DNA of 64,000 nt from an uncultured Algimonas sp. (lineage in GTDB: Bacteria > Pseudomonadota > Alphaproteobacteria > Caulobacterales > Maricaulaceae), in assembly GCF_947498175.1 (NCBI RefSeq), contig NZ_CANMJB010000005.1, positions 167,495 through 231,494 on the forward strand, given 5' to 3'. Shown piece after piece: positions 37,964-47,954 of this stretch. Position numbers and translations under genes: made by a program. Position 1 is the first letter of the stretch. Each line of letters opens with the position of its first letter. A model generated the notes under the pieces. The model was not told the origin of the DNA. It searched no databases and saw only the letters and a program-made list of their open reading frames with translations.

Positions 37964-38749
37964 TTGGAGACGGCCGGGCTGATCCGGCTCGGCGCCTTCA
38001 TCGGCGTCCTGCTGCTGTTCACCGCATTGGAATGCGTCGTTCCGGCCCGCACCCGCGTTCTGCCCCGCTTGGCCCGTTGGCGCACCAATCTGTCCCTGTC
38101 CGTTCTCGGCACGGTCGTCAGCGCGCTGATGGCGCCGGTGCTGGCCGTCAGCGTGGCGGCGGCCGCCAGCGCGCAAGGGTGGGGCCTGTTCAATGTCCTG
38201 TCCTTCGACCCCTGGATGGAAGGCGCGCTCGCCGTCGTGCTGCTCGACTTCGCCGTCTGGGCGCAGCATGTCGCCTTTCACCACGTACCCTGGCTGTGGC
38301 GCCTGCATAGCGTCCATCACACGGACCGCGACCTGGACGCAACGACCGGCGTACGGTTCCATCCGGTCGAGATCGGGATCAGCCTGCTGTGGAAAGCGCT
38401 CGTCATCCTTGCGCTCGGTCCGTCGGTGCTGGCCGTGATCGCGTTCGAGGTCGTGCTGAACGCCACGTCCATTTTCACGCACAGCAACACGGCTCTGCCG
38501 CGGCGTCTGGACCGCGCGCTGCGTCGCCTCATCGTCACGCCCGCCATGCACCGGATCCATCATTCCGTGCGCCATACCGAAACCGACAGCAATTACGGCT
38601 TCAACCTGTCCGTTTGGGACCGGCTGTTCGGCACCTATCGCGGCCAGGCGGCCATGCCGCTGACACTCGGCCTGTCGGACCACCAGACGGAGCGGCCCGC
38701 CCGTCTGGTCGCCTCGCTGGTCCTTCCCTTTGCGAGGCGCAAGCCCTAG
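37964..38749 (+). CDS. Sterol desaturase/fatty acid hydroxylase family membrane protein
   Basis: 261 residues, TTG start directly after the stop of the lipoprotein gene. Several membrane helices surround the di-iron His boxes: HVAFHHVPWLWRLHSVHH (HxxxHH and HxxHH) and HRIHHSVRH in the C-terminal half. Family members hydroxylate or desaturate fatty acids, sterols or carotenoids; the substrate here is unknown. It is followed by the lemA-like gene after 9 bases. Confidence 0.88.
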   Translation: METAGLIRLGAFIGVLLLFTALECVVPARTRVLPRLARWRTNLSLSVLGTVVSALMAPVLAVSVAAAASAQGWGLFNVLSFDPWMEGALAVVLLDFAVWAQHVAFHHVPWLWRLHSVHHTDRDLDATTGVRFHPVEIGISLLWKALVILALGPSVLAVIAFEVVLNATSIFTHSNTALPRRLDRALRRLIVTPAMHRIHHSVRHTETDSNYGFNLSVWDRLFGTYRGQAAMPLTLGLSDHQTERPARLVASLVLPFARRKP

Positions 38750-38758
38750 GCTGGTCTC

Positions 38759-39313
38759 ATGTTCTGGGCCCTCCTGATCGTCCTCGCCGCGTTGGTTCTG
38801 GGCGGAGTGCTGATTTTCAACCGGCTTGTCGGCCTGCGCCAGATGGCCAATAATGGCTGGTCGGACATCGATGTGCAGCTCAAGCGCCGGGCCGACCTGA
38901 TCCCGCGCCTGGTCGAGACGGTGCGCGCCTATGCCGAGCACGAGCGCGACCTGTTCGAAGATGTCGTGCGCGCCCGCCGGGCGGCGCTATCGGCCGGGGA
39001 CGATGTCGGCGCGCGCGGCGTAGCGGAAGGCCGTGTCGAACGGGACGCCTCGCGCCTGATCGCACTGGCCGAAAACTATCCGGATTTGCGTGCCAGCGAG
39101 AACTTCCTCGACCTGCAAGAGCAGCTGTCCGCGACCGAGGACAGGATCGAAATGGCCCGCCGCTTCTATAACGGCGCCGTGCGGGAGCTGAACACGGCCG
39201 TCGGCACCGTGCCATTCAATCTGATCGCCGGGCCGTTCGGATTCGAACGGCAGCTCTATTTCGAGATCGATCCGGCCGAAGCTTCCGTACCCGGTGTGGA
39301 GTTCGACGCGTGA
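38759..39313 (+). CDS. LemA family protein
   Basis: 184 residues with one N-terminal membrane helix (LLIVLAALVLGGVLIFNRLV) and the LemA helical bundle: NNGWSDIDVQLKRRADLIPRLVETVRAYAEHE, ENYPDLRASENFLDLQEQLSATEDRIEMARRFYNGAVRELN. This is the full-length family form. The cellular role of LemA proteins is not settled; they often sit beside DUF2207 or TPM-domain membrane proteins, as here, where the stop overlaps the next start (GTGA). Confidence 0.93.
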   Translation: MFWALLIVLAALVLGGVLIFNRLVGLRQMANNGWSDIDVQLKRRADLIPRLVETVRAYAEHERDLFEDVVRARRAALSAGDDVGARGVAEGRVERDASRLIALAENYPDLRASENFLDLQEQLSATEDRIEMARRFYNGAVRELNTAVGTVPFNLIAGPFGFERQLYFEIDPAEASVPGVEFDA

Positions 39314-41271
39314 GAGTCTGGCTCGGACTGCTGCTGGCCTTGGTCTGGGCCGCTCTGGCCGCCGCACAGACGCCCGACCCGGAAACGCCCGCGCCGGAGC
39401 CGGAGCCGACGCTTCTGCGCGAAGACCCGCGTGACGAATTGATCCGGATGTTCGAGGATATATCCGCGCGACAGGATGCGCCGGACCCGGAACTCCAGAA
39501 CACAATCGACCGGATGAAGGCCGAACGCGACGGCCCCGTCTTCGATCCTTTCGGAACGGGTCATAATGCAGACCTGCGCGACGACACGATGCGCGAAGCC
39601 ATCACGCTGTTCGATGTCGAGATCGACGTGGCGACATCGGGCGACATCGTCGTGACCGAGACAATCGACCTCGTTGCCGCCGGCCGTGACATCCGGCGCG
39701 GCATTTTCCGCGAACTCCCGGCGCGCTACACCTTCATGGGCGTGACGCTGGATTACGACTACCGCCTGCTGGAAGTCACGCGCGACGGAGAGCCGGAGAG
39801 CGTCACCACATCGTATAACGGCAATGCCGTCACGTTCAGGCTCGGGCGGCAAAACTATTTCCTGCGGCCCGGACCCTACACGTACCGCATCCGTTACAGT
39901 GTCGCCGACCGGATCCGTCGCCACGACGACCGCGATGAGCTCTTTTGGAACGCGACCGGCACTTATTTTTCTTTCCCCATCGACCGGGCCCGCGCAACGG
40001 TGCGGTTCCCGGACGGCGCAACCGTCACGGACGTCGCTTTCACCACCGGCCCGTTCGGTAGCCGGGCGCAAAACGCCAGGGCGGAGGTCGACGGAGGAAC
40101 CGTAACCTTCGAAACCACGCAGCCCTTGCCGTCACGGGCGGGTCTGACGGTCTCCGCCTCCATCGCACCGGGCGTCATCGCACCGATGAGCGCGGCGGAA
40201 AAACAGGCCTTTTTCTGGATCCGCCGCGGCGCGGCGATCCTGCTCGGTCTCGGCGGCGCGGCGATCCTGCTCTATTACGGTGTGCTGTGGCACCGGATCG
40301 GGCGCGATCCGCAGAAGCCGCCTGTGTTTCCCCGCTACGCGCCGCCTCGCAAGGGCCGCCGCTCCTATAGTTCGGCTGCCGTGCATTACATCCACCATAA
40401 GGGCTTTCGCGGGTTCGACGCGCTGTCCGCCATGCTGATGCATCTGGGCGGGCAAGGCGTTCTGGATATCGAAGCGGACAAAACGCGCACCACCATCCGT
40501 CAATTATCCGACGGAGCGCTTCATCCGGATGCGCACGTGCTGATCGATGCGTTGATGGACGGTCGCGACGGTACGCTCGTCCTGGACGGCGGGACCGATA
40601 CGGCTTTCCACCGCGGCGTCATGAAATTCCACAGGATCATGGGCGAACGCTACGGCTCGGACTATCATCGCCACAATCTGGGCTGGATCCTGCTGGGCGT
40701 GCTTCTGTCCGTCGTCCTCGCCGCACTCGTCTTCCTCCAGCCCGTAGCCAAGAGCACGCCATTGGCGCTCGGCCTTTTCGCGGGCCTGCTCGGCCTCAAT
40801 ATCCTGTTCTTCATCCTTCTGCCAGCGCCGACGAAGCACGGCGCGAAGGTCGGCGCCGAGATCGAGGGCTTCAAGCTCTATCTGGAGACGGCCGAGAAAG
40901 ACCGGCTCAACATGGCCGATCCCGTGTCGGGACGTCCGCCCGCCATGACGGTCGAACTGTATGAACGCTTCCTGCCCTACGCCATGGCGCTGGGCGTGGA
41001 AAAGCCGTGGACGAAGCAGTTCGAGACATCCTTGCCGCGCGAAGCGGCCGAATACCGTCCCGCCTACGCCCACGGCGACATGCTGTCGGGCCGGGGCGAT
41101 CCCGTCGACTTCACCCGCTCGCTCAACAAGACGCTGACTTCAGGCGTCGCGGCGGCCGCCCCGGTCAGCCAGAGCAGCGGTTCCGGCTCCAGTTCCGGTT
41201 TCAGTTCGGGATCGGGCGGCGGCGGGTTTTCCGGCGGCGGCGGGGGCGGCGGCGGGGGCGGAGGCTGGTAG
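39310..41271 (+). CDS. DUF2207 membrane protein with Gly-rich tail
   Basis: 653 residues, GTG start overlapping the lemA stop. Signal peptide, then the DUF2207 beta domain (about 85-280) including VVTETIDLVAAGRDIRRGIFRELPARY and LFWNATGTYFSFPIDRA. A membrane helix lies near 305 and two more near 455-500. The C-terminus is low-complexity Ser then Gly (SGSGGGGFSGGGGGGG). Always found with LemA in many bacteria; the pair may act together in the envelope. Function is unknown. Confidence 0.9.
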   Translation: MRVWLGLLLALVWAALAAAQTPDPETPAPEPEPTLLREDPRDELIRMFEDISARQDAPDPELQNTIDRMKAERDGPVFDPFGTGHNADLRDDTMREAITLFDVEIDVATSGDIVVTETIDLVAAGRDIRRGIFRELPARYTFMGVTLDYDYRLLEVTRDGEPESVTTSYNGNAVTFRLGRQNYFLRPGPYTYRIRYSVADRIRRHDDRDELFWNATGTYFSFPIDRARATVRFPDGATVTDVAFTTGPFGSRAQNARAEVDGGTVTFETTQPLPSRAGLTVSASIAPGVIAPMSAAEKQAFFWIRRGAAILLGLGGAAILLYYGVLWHRIGRDPQKPPVFPRYAPPRKGRRSYSSAAVHYIHHKGFRGFDALSAMLMHLGGQGVLDIEADKTRTTIRQLSDGALHPDAHVLIDALMDGRDGTLVLDGGTDTAFHRGVMKFHRIMGERYGSDYHRHNLGWILLGVLLSVVLAALVFLQPVAKSTPLALGLFAGLLGLNILFFILLPAPTKHGAKVGAEIEGFKLYLETAEKDRLNMADPVSGRPPAMTVELYERFLPYAMALGVEKPWTKQFETSLPREAAEYRPAYAHGDMLSGRGDPVDFTRSLNKTLTSGVAAAAPVSQSSGSGSSSGFSSGSGGGGFSGGGGGGGGGGGW

Positions 41272-41360
41272 TCCCATTTGCCAAGCGCGCTGCGGCCCAT
41301 TCATCTCCTCGCCTTTCTCCATCCCCGGTCATGAAAACCAAGGACGACCTTCTCCCCTCC

Positions 41361-41390
41361 TCACCCCAGGCTCGACCCCGGGGTCCATCG
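41361..41390. repeat. REP-like element (low confidence)
   Basis: CTCACCCCAGGCTCGACCCCGGGGTCCATC contains a short dyad and resembles the dispersed CCxGGxTTGACCxGGG-type elements common between alphaproteobacterial genes. Only a genome-wide count would confirm it. Confidence 0.35.
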
Positions 41391-41700
41391 CTTGCCGTTT
41401 CGTTCGGCTTTCGGAGTTGAGCGACGGAGCGCGGCGTAAGGGCCAGGGCTTTCGGGTATGGCCTCAAATGCGACCGGGCATCGGGAGTCACGTCGCGGTG
41501 AGTGCGTGTCGCGCACCGGCCTTCATTGAGACTGGCCGGACGTTCCAGAGGGATGAACGGTGTATTCTGAAAGAGTTCAGACAGTCTGGCAGGAGATCTG
41601 TTCGAGGCCTGTCTGCTCATGCCTCAGCTAACCTTCATAGCGCCACCCCGGGCTCCACAACAGGACGGCTGACCTAGCCGGTAAGGTTAGGCGATGGAAC

Positions 41701-41715
41701 CCGGATCAAGTCCGG
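41701..41715. repeat. REP-like element (low confidence)
   Basis: CCGGATCAAGTCCGG is a 5-bp inverted repeat with a 5-base loop, embedded in GAACCCGGATCAAGTCCGGAATGA, a form typical of dispersed alphaproteobacterial intergenic elements. It may belong to the same kind as the element at 41361. Confidence 0.4.
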
Positions 41716-41774
41716 AATGAGGATCATAGCAGGATGGGCGGTCAGGGCCTGTCTGGGCTTGCCCCGCACCAGTC

Positions 41775-41793
41775 CCTTTCATGCATTGAAAGG
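41775..41793. other. Hairpin downstream of rplQ
   Basis: CCTTTCA-TGCAT-TGAAAGG is a perfect 7-bp inverted repeat 90 bases past the rplQ stop. It has no T run on either side, so it may stabilise the 3' end of the message rather than terminate transcription. Confidence 0.35.
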
Positions 41794-41882
41794 AACAGCC
41801 GATGGGCGGCATTTGCGACGGGCCGGTTCGCGGCCTTTGGCCCCTATCGGGGACGCAAAATCCGTGGAACCAGTCTGGGAAG

Positions 41883-42293
41883 TTACGCGTCGACAGTGTC
41901 GGCGCGTTCGCGGTCGATCTTGCCTTTGGCGTCTTCGTCGCGGTCAACGAATTCGATGACGGCCATGGGGGCGTTGTCGCCGTAGCGGAAGCCCGCCTTC
42001 ATGACGCGGATATAGCCGCCGGACCGATCCGCATAGCGCGGGCCGATGACGTCGAAGAGTTTCTTGGCCTGATCCTTGTTGCGCATGCGCGCGATGGCGA
42101 TGCGGCGGGAGTTCAGATCGCCCTTCTTGGCCAGCGTGACAAGCTTCTCCACGAAGGGGCGGAGCTCCTTGGCCTTTGGCAGGGTTGTGACAATCTGCTC
42201 GTGCTCGACCAGGGAAGAGGACATGTTGGCGAACATGGCCTTGCGGTGGCTGGCGGTGCGGTTCAGTTTGCGGTGGGCAATGCGATGGCGCAT
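41883..42293 (-). CDS. rplQ: 50S ribosomal protein L17
   Basis: 136 residues: [38 protein letters not shown] is the conserved L17 N-terminus. It is the last gene of the alpha operon (rpsM-rpsK-rpoA-rplQ), 64 bases after rpoA. The last 15-20 residues are charged ([16 protein letters not shown]) and variable in the family. Confidence 0.97.
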   Translation of the reverse strand: MRHRIAHRKLNRTASHRKAMFANMSSSLVEHEQIVTTLPKAKELRPFVEKLVTLAKKGDLNSRRIAIARMRNKDQAKKLFDVIGPRYADRSGGYIRVMKAGFRYGDNAPMAVIEFVDRDEDAKGKIDRERADTVDA

Positions 42294-42357
42294 TTGACTA
42301 TTCCTTCAATTCAAGCTGTGGCAGCTTTAAAACGTGCGTCCATTATCAGGCGGGAGC

Positions 42358-43374
42358 CTAGATGTGGTCGTCGTATTTCTTGGCGAGTTCTTCGATGTTT
42401 TCCGGCGGCCAGTTCGGCGCGTCCATGCCAAGGTGCAGGCCCATGGCGGCGAGCACTTCCTTGATCTCGTTCAGGGACTTGCGGCCGAAGTTCGGCGTGC
42501 GGAGCATTTCGGCTTCGCTCTTCTGGATTAGGTCGCCGATATAGACGATGTTGTCGTTCTTCAGGCAGTTGGCCGAACGGACGGACAATTCGAGCTCGTC
42601 CACCTTGCGCAGCAGCGCCGGATTGAAGTCGAGTTCGGGTTTCTCTTCGCCGCGAACCGTGTCTTCCGGATCGTCGAAGTTCACGAACACCTGGAACTGG
42701 TCCTGCAGGATGCGCGCGGCCACGGCCACGGCGTCTTCGGGCGTGACGGCCCCGTTGGTCTCGATGTCGATCAGCAGCTTGTCATAGTCCAGCACCTGGC
42801 CTTCGCGCGTATCTTCCACGCGGTAGGCGACACGCTTGACGGGCGAATAGAGCGCATCGACGCTGATCAGACCGATCGGCGCGTCTTCGGGGCGCGATGC
42901 GGCCGCGGCGACATAGCCCTTGCCCGACGTGATCGTCAGTTCCATGCGGATGTCCGCACCTTCGTCCGCAGTGCAGATGATGTGGTCCTTGTTGAGGATC
43001 TCGACATCGGCCGACTCCTCAATGTCATGACCCGTCACGGGGCCCGAACCGGTCTTGCGCAGCAGAACCTTTTTCGGCCCTTCATTGTGCAGGCGGACCG
43101 TCAGGCCCTTCAGATTGAGGATGATGTTAGTCACGTCCTCGCGAACACCCGGAATGGACGTGAATTCGTGGACAATCCCGTCGATCTGCACGGCCGAGAC
43201 GGCCGAGCCCTGCAGGGAAGACAGCAGCACGCGGCGCAGCGAATTGCCCAGCGTCATGCCGAAGCCGCGCTCCAGCGGTTCGGCCGTGATTGTGGCCTTG
43301 CGTTCGGGGTTGCGGCCCGGCTCGATTTCCGGGTTGATCGGACGGATCAGTTCCTGCCAATTCTTTTCAATCAT
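42358..43374 (-). CDS. rpoA: RNA polymerase subunit alpha
   Basis: 338 residues from ATG 43374 ([12 protein letters not shown]), with AGGAGAAGG upstream; the ORF track adds 50 residues not found in the family. The N-terminal assembly domain has [25 protein letters not shown]. The C-terminal domain (about 255-325), which contacts UP elements and activators, has [48 protein letters not shown]. Confidence 0.98.
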   Translation of the reverse strand: MIEKNWQELIRPINPEIEPGRNPERKATITAEPLERGFGMTLGNSLRRVLLSSLQGSAVSAVQIDGIVHEFTSIPGVREDVTNIILNLKGLTVRLHNEGPKKVLLRKTGSGPVTGHDIEESADVEILNKDHIICTADEGADIRMELTITSGKGYVAAAASRPEDAPIGLISVDALYSPVKRVAYRVEDTREGQVLDYDKLLIDIETNGAVTPEDAVAVAARILQDQFQVFVNFDDPEDTVRGEEKPELDFNPALLRKVDELELSVRSANCLKNDNIVYIGDLIQKSEAEMLRTPNFGRKSLNEIKEVLAAMGLHLGMDAPNWPPENIEELAKKYDDHI

Positions 43375-43492
43375 TACGTGTCCTTCTCCTGGGACGTGCC
43401 TCTCGCAAGAGGCGAAGCGCCGAGCCGGAACGTCTCCCGGTTGGCGCTGTAGGTGCGAGCGACCGCAAAAGGCCGTCGCGGGGAAGCTCAGA

Positions 43493-43882
43493 TTAGACGC
43501 GGCGGCGTTTGGGCGCGCGGCAACCATTGTGCGGGATCGGCGTCACGTCGCGGATGGTCGTGATGGTGAAGCCCGTCGCCTGCAGCGCGCGGACCGCCGA
43601 TTCGCGGCCCGAACCGGGACCGTTCACATTGACTTCCAGCGTGTTCATGCCGTGCTCCATCGCCTTCTTGGCGGCGTCTTCGGCCGCAACCTGGGCGGCG
43701 TAAGGTGTCGATTTGCGCGACCCCTTGAAGCCCATGGCGCCAGCGGAACTCCAGGCGACAGCGTTGCCTTGCGCATCCGTGATGGTGATGATGGTGTTGT
43801 TGAAGGTCGAAGCGACGTGCGCGACGCCCGACGTGATGTTCTTGCGATCCGCGCGGCGGATGCGACCGGGTTCCTTGGCCAT
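43493..43882 (-). CDS. rpsK: 30S ribosomal protein S11
   Basis: 129 residues from ATG 43882 ([10 protein letters not shown]). Core blocks [39 protein letters not shown] and the C-terminal [18 protein letters not shown] are all conserved. The 288-codon ORF in the track reads through upstream rpsM sequence in another frame. It lies 11 bases after rpsM. Confidence 0.98.
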   Translation of the reverse strand: MAKEPGRIRRADRKNITSGVAHVASTFNNTIITITDAQGNAVAWSSAGAMGFKGSRKSTPYAAQVAAEDAAKKAMEHGMNTLEVNVNGPGSGRESAVRALQATGFTITTIRDVTPIPHNGCRAPKRRRV

Positions 43883-43893
43883 TGTTCCTGGTC

Positions 43894-44262
43894 CTACTTC
43901 TTCTTGCCGGCGATGGCTTTGGCGGGACCCTTGCGGGTGCGGGCATTGGTGTGGGTGCGCTGTCCGCGAACCGGCAGGCCACGGCGGTGGCGCAGGCCGC
44001 GATAGTTGCCCATATCCATCAGGCGCTTGATATTCTGGCTGACTTCGCGGCGCAGATCGCCTTCGACCATGTGGTCGCGGTCGATGGCTTCGCGAATGGA
44101 AAGCACTTCGGCGTCGGTCAGGTCCTGCACGCGGCGGTCGTCGGCGATGCCCACGGCCTTGGTGATGCCGGCGGCCGTGGCCGGACCGATCCCGTGAATG
44201 TAGGTGAGCGCGATCTTGACGCGCTTGTTGGTGGGGATGTTGACCCCGGCTATACGAGCCAT
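43894..44262 (-). CDS. rpsM: 30S ribosomal protein S13
   Basis: 122 residues from ATG 44262 ([14 protein letters not shown]); the track start 13 codons upstream is not conserved. Contains [13 protein letters not shown] and the C-terminal basic [24 protein letters not shown], which reaches the decoding-centre tRNAs. First ribosomal protein gene of the alpha operon here, 215 bases after adk. Confidence 0.98.
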   Translation of the reverse strand: MARIAGVNIPTNKRVKIALTYIHGIGPATAAGITKAVGIADDRRVQDLTDAEVLSIREAIDRDHMVEGDLRREVSQNIKRLMDMGNYRGLRHRRGLPVRGQRTHTNARTRKGPAKAIAGKKK

Positions 44263-44477
44263 ATCGGTTCGTTCCTCTTCGCCTGGCGGCCCTTGCGCCA
44301 CGATCGGCCGGGGGACGCTTCGGCCCGCTTGCGCTGGGCCTCTGGTTAGGTTTTCCCATAAGGAAACGGGCGGATTACGCGCCGCCGCGTCGCGAAGGCG
44401 GTCCTTTAGGCGCAGGTGCGCGTGCCGTCAACCGGGGCGGTGCAGCATCCTGCAGGCTGCGGGACGGAGACTCCCGC

Positions 44478-45083
44478 TCAGCACGCCGCGGCGTTCGTCA
44501 CCATGTCCAGAACGTCGGCGATCTGGGCGGAGACGTCCTCGATGGCGCGCATACCGTCCACTTCGGCCAATTTCCCTTGCGCGGCATAATAGGGCAGCAG
44601 CGGCGCGGTCTGTTCATTGTAATTGTCCAGGCGGACCTTGAAACTGTCCGGATTGTCGTCCTTGCGGCCCTGTTCGGCAAACCGGGTCTTGATGCGCTCC
44701 ATCAGCGCGGCGTCGTCCACCTTGAGACGGATCACCGAATCGATCCCCATGTCGCGTTTCGTCAGTGCGGCATCGAGGGCTTCGGCCTGCGGCACGGTGC
44801 GCGGGAAGCCGTCATAGATGAAGCCGGCGGCGTCGGGGCTGGATTCGATCCGGTCCTCGATCAGGGCGATGACGATGTCATCGGATACAAGGTCGCCCCG
44901 GTCCATGATCTGCTTGACCCGCTCGCCCAGTTCCGACCCCGACGCGACGGCGGCGCGCAGCATGTCGCCGGTCGAAAGCTGCACCAGGCCGTGATTCTCG
45001 ACGAGCGTCTTGGCCTGCGTGCCTTTCCCGGCTGCAGGCGGGCCGAACAGGATGATGTTCAGTTTTCTATCGTGCATCGCCAT
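44478..45083 (-). CDS. adk: Adenylate kinase, short-LID type
   Basis: Interconverts AMP, ADP and ATP. 201 residues from ATG 45083, with GGGGAG eight bases upstream. P-loop [11 protein letters not shown] near residue 13, [10 protein letters not shown] and [11 protein letters not shown] are present. The LID segment is short ([21 protein letters not shown]) and lacks the roughly 30-residue zinc-type insert of long forms, as is usual in alphaproteobacteria. Its place between secY and rpsM is the standard alphaproteobacterial order. Confidence 0.96.
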   Translation of the reverse strand: MAMHDRKLNIILFGPPAAGKGTQAKTLVENHGLVQLSTGDMLRAAVASGSELGERVKQIMDRGDLVSDDIVIALIEDRIESSPDAAGFIYDGFPRTVPQAEALDAALTKRDMGIDSVIRLKVDDAALMERIKTRFAEQGRKDDNPDSFKVRLDNYNEQTAPLLPYYAAQGKLAEVDGMRAIEDVSAQIADVLDMVTNAAAC

Positions 45084-45108
45084 GACGCTCACTCCCCCTC
45101 AAGGATTC

Positions 45109-46482
45109 CTACGTCTTGCCCTTGGACCGTCGGCGCATGCGCGACTTCTTGATCAGGCCCTCATACTGGTGTGCGATCAGGTGCGACTGGATCTGCGCGA
45201 CCGTGTCCAGCGTGACCGACACGATGATGAGCAGGCTCATCCCGCCGATCAGCATCGCCACCGAAGGCGGGATCCCGTCATTCTGCGCGATCACCAATTC
45301 CGGAACGACGCAGACGAAGGCGACATAGACCGCCCCGATGAACGTCAGGCGCGACAGGACGTAGGTCAGATAGTCGGCCGTGCGCGCGCCCGGACGGATG
45401 CCCGGCAGGAAGCCGCCATTCTTGCGCAGATTGTCGGCCACGTCGTCGGGCTTGAAGACGTAAGGAACGTAGAAGTAGCAGAAGAAGATGATCAGAAGAC
45501 CGTAGAGCGCCAGATAGATGGGCTGGCCGTAGCCCAACGCCGCCAGCAGCGTCGTTGCGATGCCCGACGCACCCTGACCGTCGGCGCCCAGCATGAGCGG
45601 GGCGAGCGTGGTGGGCAGGATCAGCAGGGAGCTGGCGAAGATGGGCGGGATCACCCCGGCCGTGTTCAGCTTCAGCGGCATGAAGGAACTCTCGCCGCCG
45701 AACTGGCGGCCGCGCGCCATCTGGCGCTTGGGATACTGCACCAGCAAACGCCGCTGCGCGCGTTCGACATAGACGATCAGCATGGACAGGGCGATGAACA
45801 TCACGATCAGCAGGATGAGCAGCTGGGTCGAGACGACCGAGGACGTGCTGTTGAGCGAAAACACCTGGAAGATGGCGCGCGGCAATTCCGCCACGATGCC
45901 GGCGAAGATGATGAGCGATACGCCGTTGCCGACGCCGCGCGCCGTCACCTGTTCGCCGAGCCACATCAGGAACATTGTCCCGCCGACCAGCGTGATGACG
46001 GTGGACGCCTGGAAGAACAGGCCCGGATCGATCGCGGCGCCGGACGTCTCGATCAGCTTGGCGACGCCGAAGGCCTGGAACGCAGCGAGCACGAGGGTGA
46101 GATAGCGCGTGTACTGGTTGATCTGCTGGCGGCCTTGCTGACCTTCCTTGTCCAGCTCCTTGAGCGACGGGATCGAGCCTTTCATCAGCGTCATGATGAT
46201 CGACGCGGAGATGTAAGGCATCACATTGAGCGCGAAGACGGCCATGCGTTCGACCGCCCCGCCCGCGAACATGTTCAGCCTGTCGCCGAATCCTCCGGCC
46301 GTGCCGCCGTCGAGAAAGCCCGAAAAGACGGCGAGATCGACCCCCGGCACCGGAATGTAGGTGCCGAGCCGGTAGATGATGAGGATGCCGAGCGTGAACA
46401 GCAAACGCTGTTGCAGCTCCTTGGCCTTGAAGAAAGTTCCGGGCCGGAAATTCTGCGCGAGCTGTTCGGCGGCTGATACCAT
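45109..46482 (-). CDS. secY: Protein translocase subunit SecY
   Basis: Forms the membrane channel of the Sec translocon with SecE and SecG. 457 residues from ATG 46482 (MVSAAEQLAQNFRPG) with about ten hydrophobic helices. Family markers include LGTYIPVPGVDL, FALNVMPYISASIIM, YTRYLTLVLAAFQAFG, the loop YPKRQMARGRQFGGESSFMPLKLNTAGVIPPIFA and the C-terminal QIQSHLIAHQYEGLIKKSR. Unusually, rplO is not next to it: about 3.8 kb of other genes intervene, so secY needs its own promoter. Confidence 0.97.
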   Translation of the reverse strand: MVSAAEQLAQNFRPGTFFKAKELQQRLLFTLGILIIYRLGTYIPVPGVDLAVFSGFLDGGTAGGFGDRLNMFAGGAVERMAVFALNVMPYISASIIMTLMKGSIPSLKELDKEGQQGRQQINQYTRYLTLVLAAFQAFGVAKLIETSGAAIDPGLFFQASTVITLVGGTMFLMWLGEQVTARGVGNGVSLIIFAGIVAELPRAIFQVFSLNSTSSVVSTQLLILLIVMFIALSMLIVYVERAQRRLLVQYPKRQMARGRQFGGESSFMPLKLNTAGVIPPIFASSLLILPTTLAPLMLGADGQGASGIATTLLAALGYGQPIYLALYGLLIIFFCYFYVPYVFKPDDVADNLRKNGGFLPGIRPGARTADYLTYVLSRLTFIGAVYVAFVCVVPELVIAQNDGIPPSVAMLIGGMSLLIIVSVTLDTVAQIQSHLIAHQYEGLIKKSRMRRRSKGKT

Positions 46483-46818
46483 GATGGGGAGGTCCCTTGT
46501 CGCGGAGGCGCGCCGGTCATCGGCGCGAACATCCGTCATCCCAAGTGGGGACGACCGCCTGTCGGCGAAAGCCCCGTCGTGAAGTCCGCGCCCCTAGCAA
46601 GCGAGGGATGGCGTGTGAAGGGGGCTATGTGGCTGGTCGCAGCGTTCGTGATGAGCGCCGCTTGCAACACCGCGACTTTAGGGTTTTGTCGCGAGTCGCT
46701 TCGAGCGCCTTCAAACTTGGAACGGCAAGCCTCCGAAACTCGGTCGGTGGCCACTTGCCGAATGCATGGCCACTGCTAGTGATAGATCACAATCCTCTCT
46801 GTTCTGGTGACGGTCTGT
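46483..46818. promoter_or_regulatory. Divergent promoter region of secY and the DUF5694 gene
   Basis: 336 bases between two diverging starts. Because secY has been separated from the spc operon, its promoter must lie here. The stretch is less GC-rich than the flanking genes around 46670-46815. The small ORFs in it show no family. I could not pick a reliable -10/-35 pair. Confidence 0.45.
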
Positions 46819-47898
46819 ATGAAACATCTTTTCGGACTTCCGGCCGCAATGATCATGCTGGCCTCTTGCGCTCATGATGGTCTTCCTGATGGCGCCTTGA
46901 ATTTCAGCGGCGTGGATCCGGCGCTGACCGTCCAGCCGACGCAGGTCATGGTGTTGGGAACGGTCCATCTATCCCGTCATGACGACACGCTGTCGCAGAA
47001 TGACCTGGAGCCTCTGATCGAGCGTCTGGCAGCTTACAGGCCCGACGTCATCACGGTCGAAAACTCTTCGGGCATGACGTGTCACCGGGCGCGCGCCTTT
47101 GTGCGCGAACATGAGGGCTATGCCGAGAATTACTGTTTCGACGGGGCGCCTTTTCGCAAAGAGTCAGGCCTGTCCGTCGCGGAAGCGAGCTTCCAGGCCC
47201 GCCAGGCTTTGTCGGATTGGCCGGAAGCTCCCACGGCGGCACAGCGCCGCGCCCTTGCAGCCGCATTCATCGCAAGCGAGGATCCCGACTCGGCTCTGGT
47301 GCAATGGCTCCGCCTGAACGAAGCGGACCGCATGGCGCGAGACGGACTCGGGCCCCAATCCGTCGCTTTGCTGAACGCGCGAAGCGGGTCGCTGAACGAG
47401 AGCCGGTCCATCGCGGCGCGGCTTGCAGCGCGGCTCGGGCTCGAACGCGTTTTTCCAGCCGACGACCACGGCTCCTATTTCAGAACCGAGGACGATCAGG
47501 CGGCATACGGCGCACGCATCGAAACGCTTTGGCGCGGTGACGGCGAGCCGTGCGGCGCCCATGTCGAAGCCGCGAAAGCGAAACTGACCGGCGGCGATCT
47601 GCTGGGGGCCTACCGGGACTATAACAGTGTGGATTACCAGCGTGGGCAGATGGAATGCGACTGGACACGGACCATGAACGATTCCGAGCCGGACAGGTAT
47701 GGGCGTCAATACACCATGGGATGGCAGGCCCGGAACCTGCGCATGGTGTCGCTAATCATGGATGCGGCGAAAACGGACCCCGGCGGGCGCGTTCTATCCA
47801 TCGTCGGCGTGTCGCATAAACCCTATTTCGAAGCCTATCTCGATCAGATGCACGATGTGGAGATCGTGAGCACGGATACCGTTTTGAAATCGCCATGA
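46819..47898 (+). CDS. DUF5694 (TraB/GumN-like) lipoprotein
   Basis: 359 residues from ATG 46819 (MKHLFGLPAA). Lipobox MLASC. The domain begins VMVLGTVHLSRHDDT, the GxxH motif typical of DUF5694 and related TraB/GumN/EreA-like proteins, followed by RPDVITVENSSG and ending in RVLSIVGVSHKPYFEAYL. The fold has metal- or hydrolase-like motifs, but no function is established. It lies between secY and rimK, on the strand opposite to the ribosomal genes. Confidence 0.75.
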   Translation: MKHLFGLPAAMIMLASCAHDGLPDGALNFSGVDPALTVQPTQVMVLGTVHLSRHDDTLSQNDLEPLIERLAAYRPDVITVENSSGMTCHRARAFVREHEGYAENYCFDGAPFRKESGLSVAEASFQARQALSDWPEAPTAAQRRALAAAFIASEDPDSALVQWLRLNEADRMARDGLGPQSVALLNARSGSLNESRSIAARLAARLGLERVFPADDHGSYFRTEDDQAAYGARIETLWRGDGEPCGAHVEAAKAKLTGGDLLGAYRDYNSVDYQRGQMECDWTRTMNDSEPDRYGRQYTMGWQARNLRMVSLIMDAAKTDPGGRVLSIVGVSHKPYFEAYLDQMHDVEIVSTDTVLKSP

Positions 47899-47954
47899 CC
47901 GGATGAAGACCCGATGCATTTGCGACCGGCCAAGCCTCTGCGGCGGTCCGCGAC

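Larger units (their letters stand above)
41272..41882. other. 611-base intergenic region between convergent DUF2207 and rplQ genes
   Basis: No gene is supported here; the ORFs in the track are short and lack any family resemblance. It holds two short GC-rich palindromic elements near 41361-41390 and 41701-41715 and a perfect hairpin at 41775-41793, listed separately. The alpha-operon transcript coming from the right must end somewhere here, but I see no hairpin with a T run. Confidence 0.5.

Noticed and set aside
41417-41677. 86-codon ORF in the rplQ-DUF2207 gap
   Set aside because: No ribosome-binding site, no family, and codon use unlike neighbouring genes.
43883-44359. N-terminal extension of rpsK to 288 codons
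   Set aside because: The added part is rpsM read in another frame. S11 proteins start at MAKE.
46579-46779. 66-codon ORF upstream of the DUF5694 gene
   Set aside because: It has a short hydrophobic part with a Cys, but no conserved sequence and no ribosome-binding site; more likely part of the secY promoter region.
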